A DNA stretch of 64,000 nucleotides, taken from positions 118,384,709-118,448,708 of the forward strand of contig NC_084830.1 in the NCBI RefSeq assembly GCF_033115175.1, read 5' to 3'. The stretch is from Lepus europaeus (lineage: Eukaryota > Chordata > Mammalia > Lagomorpha > Leporidae). Position 1 is the first letter of the stretch. Every line of letters begins with the position of its first letter. The notes below the pieces were generated by a model. That model did no database searches. It saw nothing but the letters and a program-made list of their open reading frames with translations, and had not been told where the DNA came from. A program made the position numbers and the translations under genes. Positions 33,333-45,480 of the stretch are shown piece after piece.

Positions 33333-34467
33333 TGGATATGCAAATCCTCAAGAAAAAATGATCTGAGGAAGTGAGCAGGGCAGAAAGCTTGTATACCTTT
33401 TAGACAATAAAATGATAAATTTGTGAAGAAATTGTGAGCCAAAGGGTTTTGGATGAAAGATTATAAATTGTATTTGGAGGGGGGACTGAGAGATACAGTG
33501 TGGAAAACTAAGGAAGATAAAGACTATTTTGTTAAGTTTGTTTGTAGAAGTCCATTCCAACATTAATTGCAGTCTGTGTTGATGAGTATATTCCTCTTTC
33601 CTACAACAGGGAGGCCTCCATTCTCATGGAACATTATAGGACTTGCTTTTAGTTGGAAAAGCAAAGACCAAAAAGTTCTTTCCATGTATGCTCTTAAGTG
33701 CTTTCAGCTCAAAATAATCAATATACTGAAGAAGAATATTTTGGAATGGCATGCCCTGAGTCTCTCACTGCCAATCAAGAAATTACATCCCCGGATAAAG
33801 AGACTGGGATTCTGGAACATTGCTAGAGTTAAAGAAAGGGTTCAAGGTTAAGTGTCAAGTTCTTGATGATGGTCAGAAAACACGTCATATCCTATAAGCC
33901 AACTATTGCTGCTGGCAAGCTTTCCAAGGCTTCTTTTTTACTAAGGTGTGATTTCTTTTTCCTCTTGAGGCAACAATTTGCATGCTATTAGAGAGCTTCT
34001 TTGGCAAGAGACAAGTATTTTAGTAGAGTCCTTGGCTGAAAGAGCATCAGTCATTTAAGAAAAAGCTACTTCTGCTTTTCAGAAGTAGCAAGTGATATGA
34101 AGGAGAATGAATCATGTAGGTTTTTGGGGATTACTGAAACAAGGAAACCTTTGAAACATTGGAGGCTGTATCCAGTATATCTTTCTGCTTTATCTGACTT
34201 CTGTCTGTTCTGACAGCTGAGAAATAATGGAAAACTAACATATTTTTACCCAGGAAAATTCTGTCCCTGCTACAAAGTCTGTTGTTTACAAACTATACTC
34301 CATGAATATTTGTTTAATGCATGAAGCTGTGTTTAAGTGCAATTATTCTCTAAAAGTCACCTTGACAATACCTGCTCCACTAGCTTTCACTTGCTAAGAA
34401 ATCAAAATGCTTCTGAGGAGTCCAAATTTATATTACACAAATTAAAATTAAAACTCATTTGGACAAG
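33333..34467. other. repeat-poor stretch
   Basis: No gene or clear repeat. A 10-bp perfect hairpin (GCTACTTCTG / CAGAAGTAGC) lies at 34065-34089. Confidence 0.45.
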
Positions 34468-34802
34468 GCCGGTGCCGTGGCTCACTTGGCTAATCCTCCA
34501 CCTGCGGCACCGGCACCCCGTGTTCTAGTCCCGGTTGGGGTGCCGGGTTCTGTCCTGGTTGCTCCTCTTCCAGTCCAGCTCTCTGCTGTGGCCCGGGAAG
34601 GCAGTGGAGGATGGCCCAAGTGCTTGGGCCCTGCATCTGCATGGGAGACCAGGAGGAAGCACCTGGCTCCTGGCTTCAGATCAGTGCAGTGCACCAGCCA
34701 TGGCGGCCATTTGGAGGGTGAACCAACAGAAAGAAGACCTTTCTCTCTGTCTCTCTCTCTCACTGTCTAACTCTGCCTGTCAAAAAAAAAAAAAAAAAAA
34801 AA
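34468..34802 (+). mobile_element. young C-type SINE
   Basis: Plus-strand C element from GGCCGGTGCCGTGGCTCACT to an A-run, with near-matching flanks AAAACTCATTTG / AAACCTCATCTG. Confidence 0.93.
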
Positions 34803-34854
34803 CCTCATCTGTACATTAGAATTTATCCATATGTTTCACTTAAAAGTAGATTCA

Positions 34855-35188
34855 GGGAGTAGAGGCAGTGTTTGACACAAGCAGTTAAGAATCAGCTGCT
34901 TGAGAAAACAGTATGGCTGGGTTCAAATCCACATTCTTGCTAATGAGCACCTAGTGAGTACCCTCCTAATGAGCAGCAGAAGAGGGCCCAAATATTTAGG
35001 TCCCTACCACCTATGTGGGAGACCCAAATTTAGTTCCTGTCTCCTGGCTTCAGCCTGACCCAGTCCTGGCTGTTACAGGAATTTGGGGAGTGAACCAGTG
35101 AATGGAAGTTTTCTCACTATCTCAATTTCTGTCTCTGTTACTATGGCTCTCAAATAAATAAAAGTAAATAAATAAAACTTTTTAAAAG
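34855..35188 (+). mobile_element. tRNA-derived SINE, diverged
   Basis: Plus-strand older copy, 5' head diverged (GAGGCAGTGTTTGACACAAG), tail CAAATAAATAAAAGTAAATA. Lies only 50 bp after the young copy. Confidence 0.85.
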
Positions 35189-36554
35189 CCTAGTAATTAT
35201 AATTTAAGAATAAAAGATTAACTATGAAAGTACCAAAAATATTACTTACTATCTTGTTTAAATGTGGGTATCTGTGTTTTTCACTGTTTATGAGCTACTT
35301 TGCAACTCTGTATATTGTAGAAAACTGATAATTATGCATAGTCTGGTCAATAACAGTGCAGATTATGTTCACTTGGGATTCAATCCATTATTATCCTGTG
35401 GAGATCAACAGTTTTACCCTTTCTGCATTTATTAAACAAGTTTATTCTTGCATTCCTGTTGGGCCTTACAGTTGACTTCCCTTTAGATTGTCCTTTGAGT
35501 CTATAAAGTAATAGCTTACTGGTTTTCATCTAGTGAGTTCAACATAATTTCTAACCTGTATTCAATTTATACCTATATGATTACATGTTCTTTTAAAATG
35601 TATATTTTAATGTTAGTATCAAAAACATCAAAGTCCTGGTTTAATTTTAGAAAAATCAAAGTTCTACTTTAATTTTTGAAAAATTAAAAAGCCAGATCCT
35701 GTGGTATTCATGCTTATCTAAATGAGCAGTTTGATAGAGGCACGAACTTGCCTAAGGCCCAATACTGGGGTGTTTTCTAGTACTAGACAGTGAAGCTTTT
35801 TCCGCTTTCTCATAGGAAGTTAATTGTTTCCTCAATAGTTTGTTTCTACATGGCTCCCTGGAGCTGAGCCCCTACAGTGCCCTTCTCTGACTTAGGTAGT
35901 CTGGTGCTGCTTAAATCACTTTCTTCAGACCTTTTGAAAAATTCCTACAATTACCTTGCTTTTAGAGGATCCAATCTGAGAAAGGAATGCACTGCATTGC
36001 ATTGTTCTGTGCATAACACCTTTATATTTTTGTGGGTAAGGCAACAATTACCAAATCAATTCCTCCACTATGTTAGCTTTAAATATGAAACAGTGGCTTT
36101 TGTTTCAGCCTTTTATGGAACCTTTTAAACTGCAGTTGTATTCTACCCTATTGTGCTTGTGAGTGCCCATGATAATCATTAATGCTTTATGAAATAGTAC
36201 ATTATTTGTTCAATGACATTCCGAATCTGTTCTAAACAATTTCAAATCGAGGTGCTTTACTGCCAAACATTGACAAGTATCTCTGTCTTTGGCTAGTTTA
36301 ATAAGCAATGAACTAGACAGCTGCCTCTGGGCAGAATATAACTACTTTTCACTAAAATGTATTAAGTGGGCTAAACTAATTGGAGATTTAAAACTGACCA
36401 AGCTAAAAGGCAGATGTAAAAATGATTGTTAATTTATTACACCCTGATTGAGAGACAGTGAACATTGTTACTAGATAATCTTAGATTTAGTTTATATACC
36501 CTTTACTTACTAAATATAAGATACAATTTCTTTAAAAATTATATTTTTCATTTT
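35189..36554. other. repeat-poor stretch, conserved-element candidate
   Basis: No repeat text recognised. About 35990-36450 is even-complexity sequence rich in TAAT cores (for example GATAATCATTAATGC). Confidence 0.5.
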
Positions 36555-36567
36555 AAAAATTATCATA

Positions 36568-36903
36568 GGCCGGCGCCGCGGCTCACTAGGCTAATCCTCT
36601 GCCTGCGGCACCAGCACCCTGGGTTCTAGTCCCGGTCAGGGCGCCAGTTTCTGTCCCGGTTGCCCCTCTTCCAGTCCAGCTCTCTGCTGTGGCCCGGGAG
36701 TGCAGTGGAGGATGGCCCAAGTGCTTGGGCCCTGCACCCGCATGGGAGACCAGGAAAAGCACCTGGTTCTTGGCTTTGGATCAGCGCGGTGTGCCGGCCA
36801 CAGTGCACTGGCCACAGCGGCAGTTGGAGGGTGAACCAACAGTAAAAGGAAGACCTTTCTCTCTCTCTTTCTCTCTCTCACTGTCTAACTCTACCTGTCA
36901 AAA
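36568..36903 (+). mobile_element. young C-type SINE with 13-bp duplication
   Basis: Plus-strand C element with an intact GGCCGGCGCCGCGGCTCACT head. Flanked by AAAAATTATCATA (36555-36567 and 36904-36916). Confidence 0.96.
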
Positions 36904-36916
36904 AAAAATTATCATA

Positions 36917-38218
36917 ATAACAGCAAAGTCATAACATTGTCTAAGAGTTCATTTATAGGGCATGAAAATTCTTACCAGTGTTGAAGTATAGTAAATGTAC
37001 AGTGATAATTATATATATTTATTGGATGTATCAATTAAAACTCTAGAGCTTGAATTGCAATCTGTTTATATATCTCTTTCATTCCACTGATCTAATGCAC
37101 AGAACAGTGCCTTGTTCATGTTAGTCATTCAACAGTATCTCTTGGCTGAACACATGAATTATTCCATTCCTGAAATTTTATAGGAGAGCTAAGCAATGAC
37201 TGTGGGTGGTATTGAAAAAGTGGGAACAGGTAAAGAAAAGAAAGAGAAGGAGAAAGAGAAAGAGAGAGAATGAGATGAAGTACAAACATGGGAAGCAAAC
37301 TAATAGATGGGAATGGAGTATTTTCCCCATGTTTCAACTCAGGGTAATTTATCTCCTTTAGGAGAGAAGATATGAACTTTGGTACAAAAAAAGTGAAAGA
37401 GAAATGATGGAATGAAATACAAAGGATTTCTATTTTTTTTTTAAAAAAAAACCATTTTGTTCCAGAATAGAGTCAAATTTACAAAACAAAAATGTTTAAA
37501 TAGTAATACAAAGAGTTCTGATATACTCCCTCACCCCATTTTCCCTATTAACATCTCATATTAGTATTTTTGTCAAAATTTTGAATGATATGCAGTTTCC
37601 TCTATTTTTATTCAAAACCCTTTTGTGTTTTCTGGGAGAAATACTAACTGGTGTAAAGTGACTAATTAAATTATTATAAATTTCAATTGGAGTAACATTT
37701 TTGATTCATAAACAATTGAATAATTTAATCATCAATTAGAGGTGACGGAATACAGAATTTCACAAAAAACTCTTCTATCAGATTTATCTAGAGATGGTCT
37801 CATTTTCCTATCCTAATCATAACCCTCAAGTAAGGGTTTGAATAAAGAGTTAATAAAGTAAAAGAATTAAAATTAAAAGGACTTGTAATAGAAGAATTAT
37901 AACGCTGAATCATGAAAACAATTGATTAGATCATAGATATTCAAGTTGAAGAAAAACTCAGATTGAGATAACTATCTCTGAATACTTGAAGTTCTTAATG
38001 ACCAAAAATTGATTGCACTTATTCAAGAAGACTCTTCAGAGTTAATTGAGAACTGTGAATGCAAAGTATAAACAGGCACATCTCTAAGTATTAACACCAT
38101 CCAGCATTGTAATAAACATACTCAGGGCTTAATGGATTTCTTCTCAGCTGATAAATTCAATCAAAGCCTGGGCCATCATACCTTCTGGATGTTTACAGGG
38201 TTTTAGTAGATAATTTCT
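36917..38218. other. AT-rich stretch with old repeat remnants
   Basis: An AG-rich run lies at 37228-37275. About 37440-37625 looks like an old L1-age remnant. No gene. Confidence 0.45.
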
Positions 38219-38540
38219 TAAAAATATTTATTTATTTATTTAAAAGACAGAGTTACAGAGAAGGAGAGACACAGAGAAATATTTTCCATCTGCTTGTTCA
38301 CTTCCCACATGGCTATAACAGCCAGGATTCGGCCAGTCTGAAGCCAGGAGCCAGGAGATTCTTCCCAGTCTTCCATGTGGGTGCAGGGACCCGAGCACTT
38401 GAGCCAACTTCTGCTGCTTTCCCAAGCACATGAGCAGAGAGTTGGATCAAAAGTGCAGCAGCCAGGACTTGAACTCACACCCATATGGGATGCCAGTACT
38501 GGAGGTGGCAGCTTAACCTGCTATGCCACAGTGCTGACCC
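38219..38540 (-). mobile_element. tRNA-derived SINE, older type
   Basis: Minus-strand copy with (TTTA)n tail complement, GACAGAGTTACAGAGAAGG and a tRNA-like head complement. Confidence 0.87.
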
Positions 38541-39540
38541 TAATGGATAAATTTTGAAGTCACTTCCAATTTCAAGATTCTGTATTGTTTTTCCTTAATT
38601 ATGGTCACTGTAACTTGACAAACTTTCAGAGCCCCAGGATGGTTCCCAACCCAGTGTTCCTTCTATTTATTTCATAGAAAAACAGAATTCGGTATTTCCA
38701 AATTTTTTTATTCCATCCTGCTTCACTTTTTGTTGCTAAAGTCAAATTGGAAAGCAAACATTTTTCTATTACACCATCTAGATCCTCACTGAGAAGTCCT
38801 TATTCCACTGACATTCTCTCCATGTAGGAAAAAAAAAAAAAAAACCTCTAATATGAAAAACTATTTTTTCATTTCACAATCCATTCAGACCATAGTTTGG
38901 TTCTTTTAATCATTACTGGTACTCCCAGACGGAATCTCTCAGCACTTTTTTGTACTGCCTTTTCTCTGTTCCCAAGTACTATATTATTCCATTCTTATAT
39001 TTAGATACATTATAGGTTGCATCATAAAATCTTCTGAGTTCTAGTAACAATAGAAGATTACCAAACATCAACTGCTGGTAAGTAATATGAGACAAATTTG
39101 AGGAAGTTGATAGTGTTTCATATGATAGATATGAGATAGCTCTGGGCCTATTTCAGGAAACTTAGTGTCAGACATTTCAATTTTCTGTCTTAACTTCTTT
39201 TTTTATACTACAGTATTGTCTTTGCCTTTCCTTAATAGAAAATTATTAGGCTTTATATGAGCCTGCATATTTGAAAACTTTTTATGAAGTATAAATTGGT
39301 AAAATATGAAGCATGGGGAGATGATGATGGTTATAGCGAGTAATTTCATGAATACTTTTTGTAGAGTGTATGTATACAGTGTATCTAAACATTATAAATA
39401 TTTAATTTTCTTACTGCTTCTTTTGATTAGAGATCGTTAAACTATTTTTTGGGAGAGTTCTACTCAATGTTAGGCCTACTTCTCTCTCATATTGGACAAA
39501 TCCCTTAACCTTTCTAAGCCTTAATTTTCTTAACTGTATT
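38541..39540. other. repeat-poor stretch
   Basis: AT-rich with one A-run (38830-38844). Nothing recognised. Confidence 0.5.
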
Positions 39541-39804
39541 AAGAGAGATCTTCCATCCGCTGATTCACTCCCTAGATGGCCGCAATGGCTGGAGCTGCGC
39601 CAACCCAAAGCCAGGAGTCAGGAGTTTCCTTCAAGTCTCCCAAGAGGGTTCAGGGGCTCAAGCACCTGGGCCATCTTCCACTGCTTTCCCAGACCACAGC
39701 AGAGAGCTGGATTGGAAGAGGAGCAACTGGGACCTGAACCGGCACCCATATGGGATGCCAGGATGCTGGCGCTTCAGGCCAGGGCTTTAACCCGCTGCGC
39801 CACA
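39541..39804 (-). mobile_element. tRNA-derived SINE, tail-less
   Basis: Starts inside the body (AAGAGAGATCTTCCATCCGC) and lacks the A-tail complement and TC tract. The head (CCCGCTGCGCCACA) is intact. Confidence 0.85.
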
Positions 39805-40552
39805 TTCATTTCTAAGGTCACTGGGATCCTAAGGTTTCTACTGTTGGTTTTTCATTTGATGGGTAAATGATAGAACAGCTTAGAAGCATAATTAATTCAA
39901 TAGGTAGTTTGTTGTGTAAGCAGTTTTCAGAAGACACAGAAGCCGTCTGTTGTAGTTGGCCTTTTGAAGGCACTTATGTAGTTTCTAATGTGGATAATTC
40001 TGCTCTGTCTCCTCCACAATTCTACCTTTCAGTACTCACTGAGTTCAGTATTCAGAAAGAAATAATGAAAGAATATCCTAAAAGTTAAAATGGAAGCAGG
40101 AGGCAAAACTATACCACATCCTACTGTTGGAATAGTTGGTTTAAAGATTGTTACAGATTGGCAGGGGTAGAATTTTCCATATTAATAATAATTGCATTAT
40201 TACTACCTTGAATGTTGGCCCCTTAGATTTTTTTTTCTTTTTCTTTTGTGGGACAAGAAGCCAAAACAACCAGCCTACTTGGATCTCCATGTATGCTTCC
40301 ATTACCCATGAATGAGCCCTCGTAGATATGCAATTTTTGTTGACCGAATCAGAAAAATGGCAAAGCTCTATTTAAAAGAAATCTGTTTCATAGGGTCTCT
40401 AATAGTTATTTTCCACAATAAGCTCCATGTTATTTATTGGGGCTTTCTGTCTAGTACAATTAGAGAAGAACATGAGACTTGTGCAAAATAAGTATTTCAG
40501 ACCAGAAAAAAAATCCTTGAAGATTCAGAGAAAAATTTTGTGTCTCAAAAAT
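39805..40552. other. repeat-poor stretch
   Basis: No gene or named repeat recognised. Confidence 0.5.
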
Positions 40553-40558
40553 ATTATG

Positions 40559-40855
40559 CTGCTCGGCGCCGCTCTCGTCCAGCAAGAAACCGACACCGGG
40601 CGTCTCGTAGAAGAGCTCTTTATTACTCAGGGCGCGGGAGATCAGACCTCGATCTCTGGCGGGCAGGAACTACTCGCACATCCGGTGGTCGGGGCATATA
40701 TACGCAGTACACGTCACGAATCATATGATTACAAGGCTGTGTCAGGATAGGACAGCTCAGGGGTAGCGCGGGAAACTTTGCCGGGGAAGAAGAACCCGGA
40801 AGCAGGAAATCAGCGCCATCTTAGCGCTGCGGTTCCTCGGGTTTGGTCCCCTACA
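40559..40855 (-). mobile_element. CpG-rich solo LTR, ERVK/IAP-like
   Basis: About 297 bp, minus strand, beginning TGTAGGGG and ending near CCGAGCA. The flank ATTATG is duplicated at 40553-40558 and 40856-40861, with one unexplained base (C) at the left junction. It has a TATA box (complement of TATATACGC, about 40700), a TAATAAAGAG poly(A) signal (complement about 40617-40627), a TGACGT half-CRE and a YY1-like CGCCATCTT (about 40814-40822). It keeps over a dozen CpGs in AT-rich surroundings, which suggests youth or protection from methylation. Confidence 0.85.
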
Positions 40856-40861
40856 ATTATG

Positions 40862-41680
40862 TTTAAGAAAAACAGCGATTATAGACAGTGCCTTATCTAT
40901 GAAGTTAAAGAAAGCTGATATGAAGGGGGTAAAACCTAAAATTAGAAAAATAAATTTGATAACCAGAACAATTAGTAAATAAAAAATCAGGATTAACAAA
41001 ACTAAGCAAATGTAGAGACAAAATTGGGATATTCAGTGAGATCTCAGAAGATGAAAATAAAGTGATTGAAAAATTGAAAGGCATTATAGATGTAGGATAT
41101 CAGGTTTCCATATATGAGCATTGCTTGTTTGGGGCTATGTGGGAAAGCTGCACAGAATACAGAGGAGAAGAAATAAAACAACAGAATGCAGTTAAAGAAT
41201 ATTTGAACACACAGCTCAAAAAGGCTAAAACAGTGAAGAGTAGAGCTAGATACATTATTTTTTTTAAAATACAAGAAGAAAGAAAATATAACTTTCAGTA
41301 TCAAGGGAAAAATATTACCTACAAAAGAAAAAAAAATCTGTTAGACATTTTTTTCCTTTAGCACAAATGCCAGAAGGCAATGGAATGGTATAAATAGTCT
41401 TGAAGGAAAAAAATAATAATCAAAGATGTCTATAGTGATATAAACTGTCATCTATATGGGAGTGTGTGTGTGTCTTTTCAGAAATCCTAGACAACAACAA
41501 ACCAAATAAAAACCTTCATGACAGAAACACACACACACACACACAGAACTAGCTGAAAAATAAATTTAACAATTTAAGATTAGCAAAATGACCATTAAGA
41601 AAATTGACACTGATCAGTTGAGCTGATTAGTAAAAGCACAACTTACATAAAACTGAATCTTTTCTATATGTACTTGCTTT
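40862..41680 (+). mobile_element. old L1-age fragment, probable
   Basis: Text such as CCAGAAGGCAATGGAATGGT resembles the sense strand of an ancient L1M-type region (compare the antisense relative at 7663-8554). It contains (GT)n at 41460-41474 and (CA)n at 41528-41544. The left half is less certain. Confidence 0.45.
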
Positions 41681-41693
41681 AAATTGAGTAGGG

Positions 41694-42429
41694 TAGGGGC
41701 TTGCGCTGTGGTGCAGTAGGTTAATCCTCTGCCTGGAGTATTGGCATACCAATGGGAACCAGATCTCCTCTTCTGATCCAGCTCTCTGCTATGACCTGGG
41801 AAAGCAGTAGAGGATGGCTAAAGCGCCTGGGCCCCTACACCCATGTGGGAGACCTGGAAGAAACTCCGGGCTCCTGGCTTTGGATCTGCTCAGCTCTGGC
41901 CTTTGTGGCCATTTGGGGATTGAACCAGAGGATGGAAGACCTTTCTGTCTCTCCTTTTCTCTGTCTGTAATTCCACCCATAGGATCTTAGTCCACCCGAA
42001 CGAGGATGGACTGGGTCCAAAGAAAGGTAAGTGTGCCGCTCACCCGTTCCCCAGCTCCCCCCACCCCCATCCCGGAGACAGTCAGATGCAGCGGGGAGTC
42101 AAGTCAAGCAAGCAAGAATTCATTTATTGTGCATATAGCAAAACCTTTTAAAGCACAAAACTGCAGAGTCACTGGGGCAGGGCATAAGGATCAACCAGTT
42201 ACTTAAAAGTTCATTGTATGGGGCGATTTTTTACAGGACCAGCCATATGTCTGTACACTCGTCATCAGTTGTTGCACCTCCCCTGATGCTGCACGGCCTA
42301 TCAACTTTGGTGGTAAACAACTTTGGGTACCATTCACCTTACTTCCTTTGGGTGCCATCTTTGAATTACCTCATGTGCCTAATTTCTCTGCACTACCTCT
42401 CAAATAAATAAATAAAATCTCAAAAAAAA
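41694..42429 (+). mobile_element. SINE split by an LTR insertion
   Basis: The head and body (41694-41975) and the AAATAAATAAA tail (42393-42429) belong to one plus-strand SINE. The duplication AAATTGAGTAGGG (41681-41693) / AAATTGAATAGGG (42430-42442) brackets the whole, so the LTR came later. Confidence 0.88.
41976..42392 (-). mobile_element. ERV LTR inserted in a SINE tail
   Basis: On the minus strand it begins TGCAGAGAAATTAGG and has a TATA-like TTTAAAAGG and ACAATAAATG poly(A) signal (complement about 42120-42129). It ends near GGACTAAGATCC. The left junction is approximate, with a weak CCACC/CTACC duplication. Probably a solo LTR. Confidence 0.72.
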
Positions 42430-42616
42430 AAATTGAATAGGGAAAGGATGGAGGAAGAGGCCTCATTTCAAATTCAAATTTAAGACACCTTCACCAACAG
42501 TATCAGAAGTCCGGCATTTAAAATTTAATTTAAAATTCCAGTTTAACAACAAAGTGGCATTCTATTTTACATCTGGATTTTCATCTTTATTACATGCAGT
42601 TCTATACTTGCAATCT

Positions 42617-42928
42617 TTTTTTTTTTTTTTTTTTTTTTGACAGGCAGAGTGGACAGTGAGAGAGAGAGAGACAGAGAGAAAGGTCTTCCTTTGCCGTTGG
42701 TTCACCCTCCAATGGCTGCCACGGCAGGAGCCAGGTGCTTCTCCTGGTCTCCCATGGGGTGCAGGGCCCAAGCACTTGGGCCATCCTCCACTGCACTCCC
42801 GGGCCACAGCAGAGAGCTGGCCTGGAAGAGGGGCAACCGGGACAGAATCCGGTGCCCCGACCGGGACTAGAACCCGGTGTGCCGGCACCGCAAGGCGGAG
42901 GATTAGCCTAGTGAGCCGCGGCGCTGGC
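42617..42928 (-). mobile_element. young C-type SINE with internal deletion
   Basis: Flanked by CTATACTTGCAATCT (42602-42616 and 42929-42943). Compared with its siblings (for example 15041-15388) it lacks about 35-40 bp of the GC-rich segment after ATGGCTGCC. Confidence 0.96.
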
Positions 42929-42943
42929 CTATACTTGCAATCT

Positions 42944-43694
42944 AAGAGAACAGACATATTGAAAGGTGGCAGCCCTCACCAACTGATGTAGGACCATTAA
43001 ATCGAGGTCCTAAGTACACTGTCATTATTGAACCAAAGTCCTCTCCACTTCACTTTCACTGTTCTTGGGAACCGTCTTTGCTCTTTTTCTGAAACTCTGT
43101 TTCAGAAACTGTTATGCATTTTAAATATGTAGCCTTCACAACCTCCTGGAGACTAGTGTTCTTGCTGGCAGAAGAGTTCATTTGAAGGGTTAGAAGCATT
43201 AAAAATATGTGTTGGCTTGCTCTGGGAGGAGCTTGTTCATTAGAGGTTACAAAACTTAGCCCAGAAATTTTCTCCAGTGTTTTACATTCATAACAACAAC
43301 ATTCCCAGCTATAAAGTATGAGGTTTCATTCTTTCATGGTTGTGGAAAGAAATTTCTCATTGTTTTCAAAGATCTAAATAAATAGGGAGAGACACACTAA
43401 TTTCAGAATCCAGGGAAAGCAATTACTGAAAGACTTCTGACTTTAAAGAGAATAGCTTTTTAATGTGAGACAGACAGTTGGGAGAGGGTGGGGGAGGCAG
43501 TGATGGAAGAATATGTTATGAAAATACTGACCAGTTCCATTGGTAAAAGTATGTATGCTTGGCTGAAATCCAAAATGAGTATTTTATTATTTTTATGAAA
43601 ATGTTTAGTGTCTGCTGTAAATCTCTGACTTGTTTTTGTTGCAGTCCCCTAATAGAAAATTAAATGCCTCACATTTAAGTCAGTGACCCACTTT
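42944..43694. other. repeat-poor stretch
   Basis: No gene or repeat recognised. Confidence 0.5.
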
Positions 43695-44050
43695 TCAATT
43701 TAATTTTATTTCAAAAAATAAAAATTGTATGTATTCATGGTATATAATATGATTTGAAGTAGGTATACATTGTAGTGTGACTAAATTACCTCACATATGC
43801 ATATTTTTCATTATGATAAGACATAAAATCTACTGGTAATTTTCAAGAATATCATAGCTATCAATTATAGTTACCATGTTGTACTATAGTTGCCCCAAAC
43901 TCATTTCTCTTATCTAACTGAAGTTTTTTGTCCTTTGACCGACTCTCCCCAATCCCCAAACCAGTTCCCAGTAACCATCATACTTCTGTCTTCTACTGTG
44001 AGTTTGACATTTTTGGATTCCACATGTTAGTGAAATTGTGCAGAACAGCA
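43695..44050 (-). mobile_element. old L1 3' end, antisense
   Basis: Plus strand carries L1M 3' UTR complement text (TATAGTTACCATGTTGTACT, CCGACTCTCCCCAATCCCC, GGATTCCACATGTTAGTGA). Confidence 0.75.
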
Positions 44051-44099
44051 CTCCAATCTTATCTATATTCCAGGACCACTAGTGAATACCTGAAACTGT

Positions 44100-44190
44100 G
44101 GAGCTATATCTATATATACATCTATATACATTTATATATATATATATATACACACACAAACACACACACACACATATATATATATACACC
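44100..44190. repeat. (TA)n/(CA)n compound microsatellite
   Basis: (TATATC)n grading into (TA)n and (CA)n, then back into (TA)n. Confidence 0.9.
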
Positions 44191-44724
44191 ATGTTTTTCA
44201 TAAACATACATACATGTAATAAAGTTTAAACTATTCATTGGGCATAGTAAGAGATTAACAATAACTGATAGCAACAGATATGTTATAACAATAGAATAAA
44301 AATTATGTGAATCTTGTCTGTCTTTCAAAATATCTCATCAAACTTTGACCTTTTAGTTAAAGAAGACACTTTATGTTTTACCTTGGTATATTCAGATAGT
44401 TGGTATCACTACTCTTATAAAATAGTGGTTTCATGAATATAGCACTGCAGTGCCACAGTAGTTAATCTGATAACCAAGATGGTTACTAAGTGAATATGGG
44501 GATTAGGGTGTGCACTGTAGATGTTCTAGACAAATGAATGATTCTTATCCTTGGCTAGATGGGATAAGATGATGTGAGGCTTTATTATTCTATCCAGAAT
44601 GATACACAATTTAAATCTTATGGATTATTTATTTCAAAAAGTTTTCATTTAATATTTTCAGGCTATGGTTGACTTCAGATGACTGAAACCATGGAAAGCA
44701 AAATTTTAGATAGAGCGACTATTG
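44191..44724. other. unassigned stretch
   Basis: Lies between L1 pieces and is probably later-inserted or decayed sequence. No family recognised. Confidence 0.45.
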
Positions 44725-44880
44725 TATTCATCTGTCTGTGTCGGGCTTATTTCACTTAATGCCTTCTATATTCTAATATTCAATATTCTAATATTGAATA
44801 TTCAATAATATTTTGTCTGTGAAAGAATTTTCACCATTTTAAGCTTAAATAATATTTCATGTGTGCAACAACAGATAAAT

Positions 44881-44921
<41 letters not shown>

Positions 44922-44985
44922 TAGCATGCTTTCTTTTCCATTTATCAATTGCTTGACACTTGTTATTTCCATGTCTTAGTTACTT
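44725..44985 (-). mobile_element. old L1 antisense fragment with microsatellite
   Basis: GGGCTTATTTCACTTAATGC is typical antisense L1 text. It is interrupted by (AT)n at 44882-44901 and (AG)n at 44901-44922, and by a small direct repeat of AATATTCAATATTCTAAT near 44770. Confidence 0.7.
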
Positions 44986-44987
44986 CA

Positions 44988-45300
44988 TTGATTTATTTAT
45001 TTGAAAGATAGAGCTACATAGAAGCAGAGGCAGAGAGAGAGAGGTCTTCCATATGCTGGTTCACTCCCCAGATGGCTGCAATGGCCGGAGCTGAGCCGAT
45101 CCAAAGCCAGGAGCCAGGAACTTCTTTCAGGTCTCCTACATGGATGAAGGGGCCCAAGCACTTGGGCCATCTTCTACTGCTTTCCCAGGCCATAGCAGAG
45201 AGCAGGATTGGAAATGGAGCAGCTGGGAGTTGAACTGGCACCCCTATGGGATGCCAGCACTACAGGCAGCAACTTTATCCACTATGCCATAGCACCAGCC
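44988..45300 (-). mobile_element. tRNA-derived SINE, older type
   Basis: Minus-strand copy (TTTATTTATTTGAAAGATAG ... ATAGCACCAGCC) inserted in the antisense L1. Confidence 0.88.
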
Positions 45301-45480
45301 ACACTACTTTCAATAATGCTGCAATGAACATAGGAGTGTAGGTTCTCTTTGACATACTGATGTATATTCATTATATTTCCTTTGGATATATACTTAGTAG
45401 TGTGATTGCTAAGTCATATAAAGAGTTTTATTTCTAATTTTTAGAAAATTTTCATTCTGTTATCTATGGAGTGAGTTTTA
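45301..45480 (-). mobile_element. old L1 antisense fragment
   Basis: Continues the interrupted L1: AATAATGCTGCAATGAACAT and TTTCCTTTGGATATATACTT. Confidence 0.78.

Noticed and set aside
34065-34089. 10-bp perfect hairpin as a small RNA precursor
   Set aside because: The stem is too short for a microRNA precursor, and about one such stem is expected by chance in 64 kb.
44100-44190. Centromere or satellite sequence
   Set aside because: It is a short compound microsatellite only, with no higher-order array.
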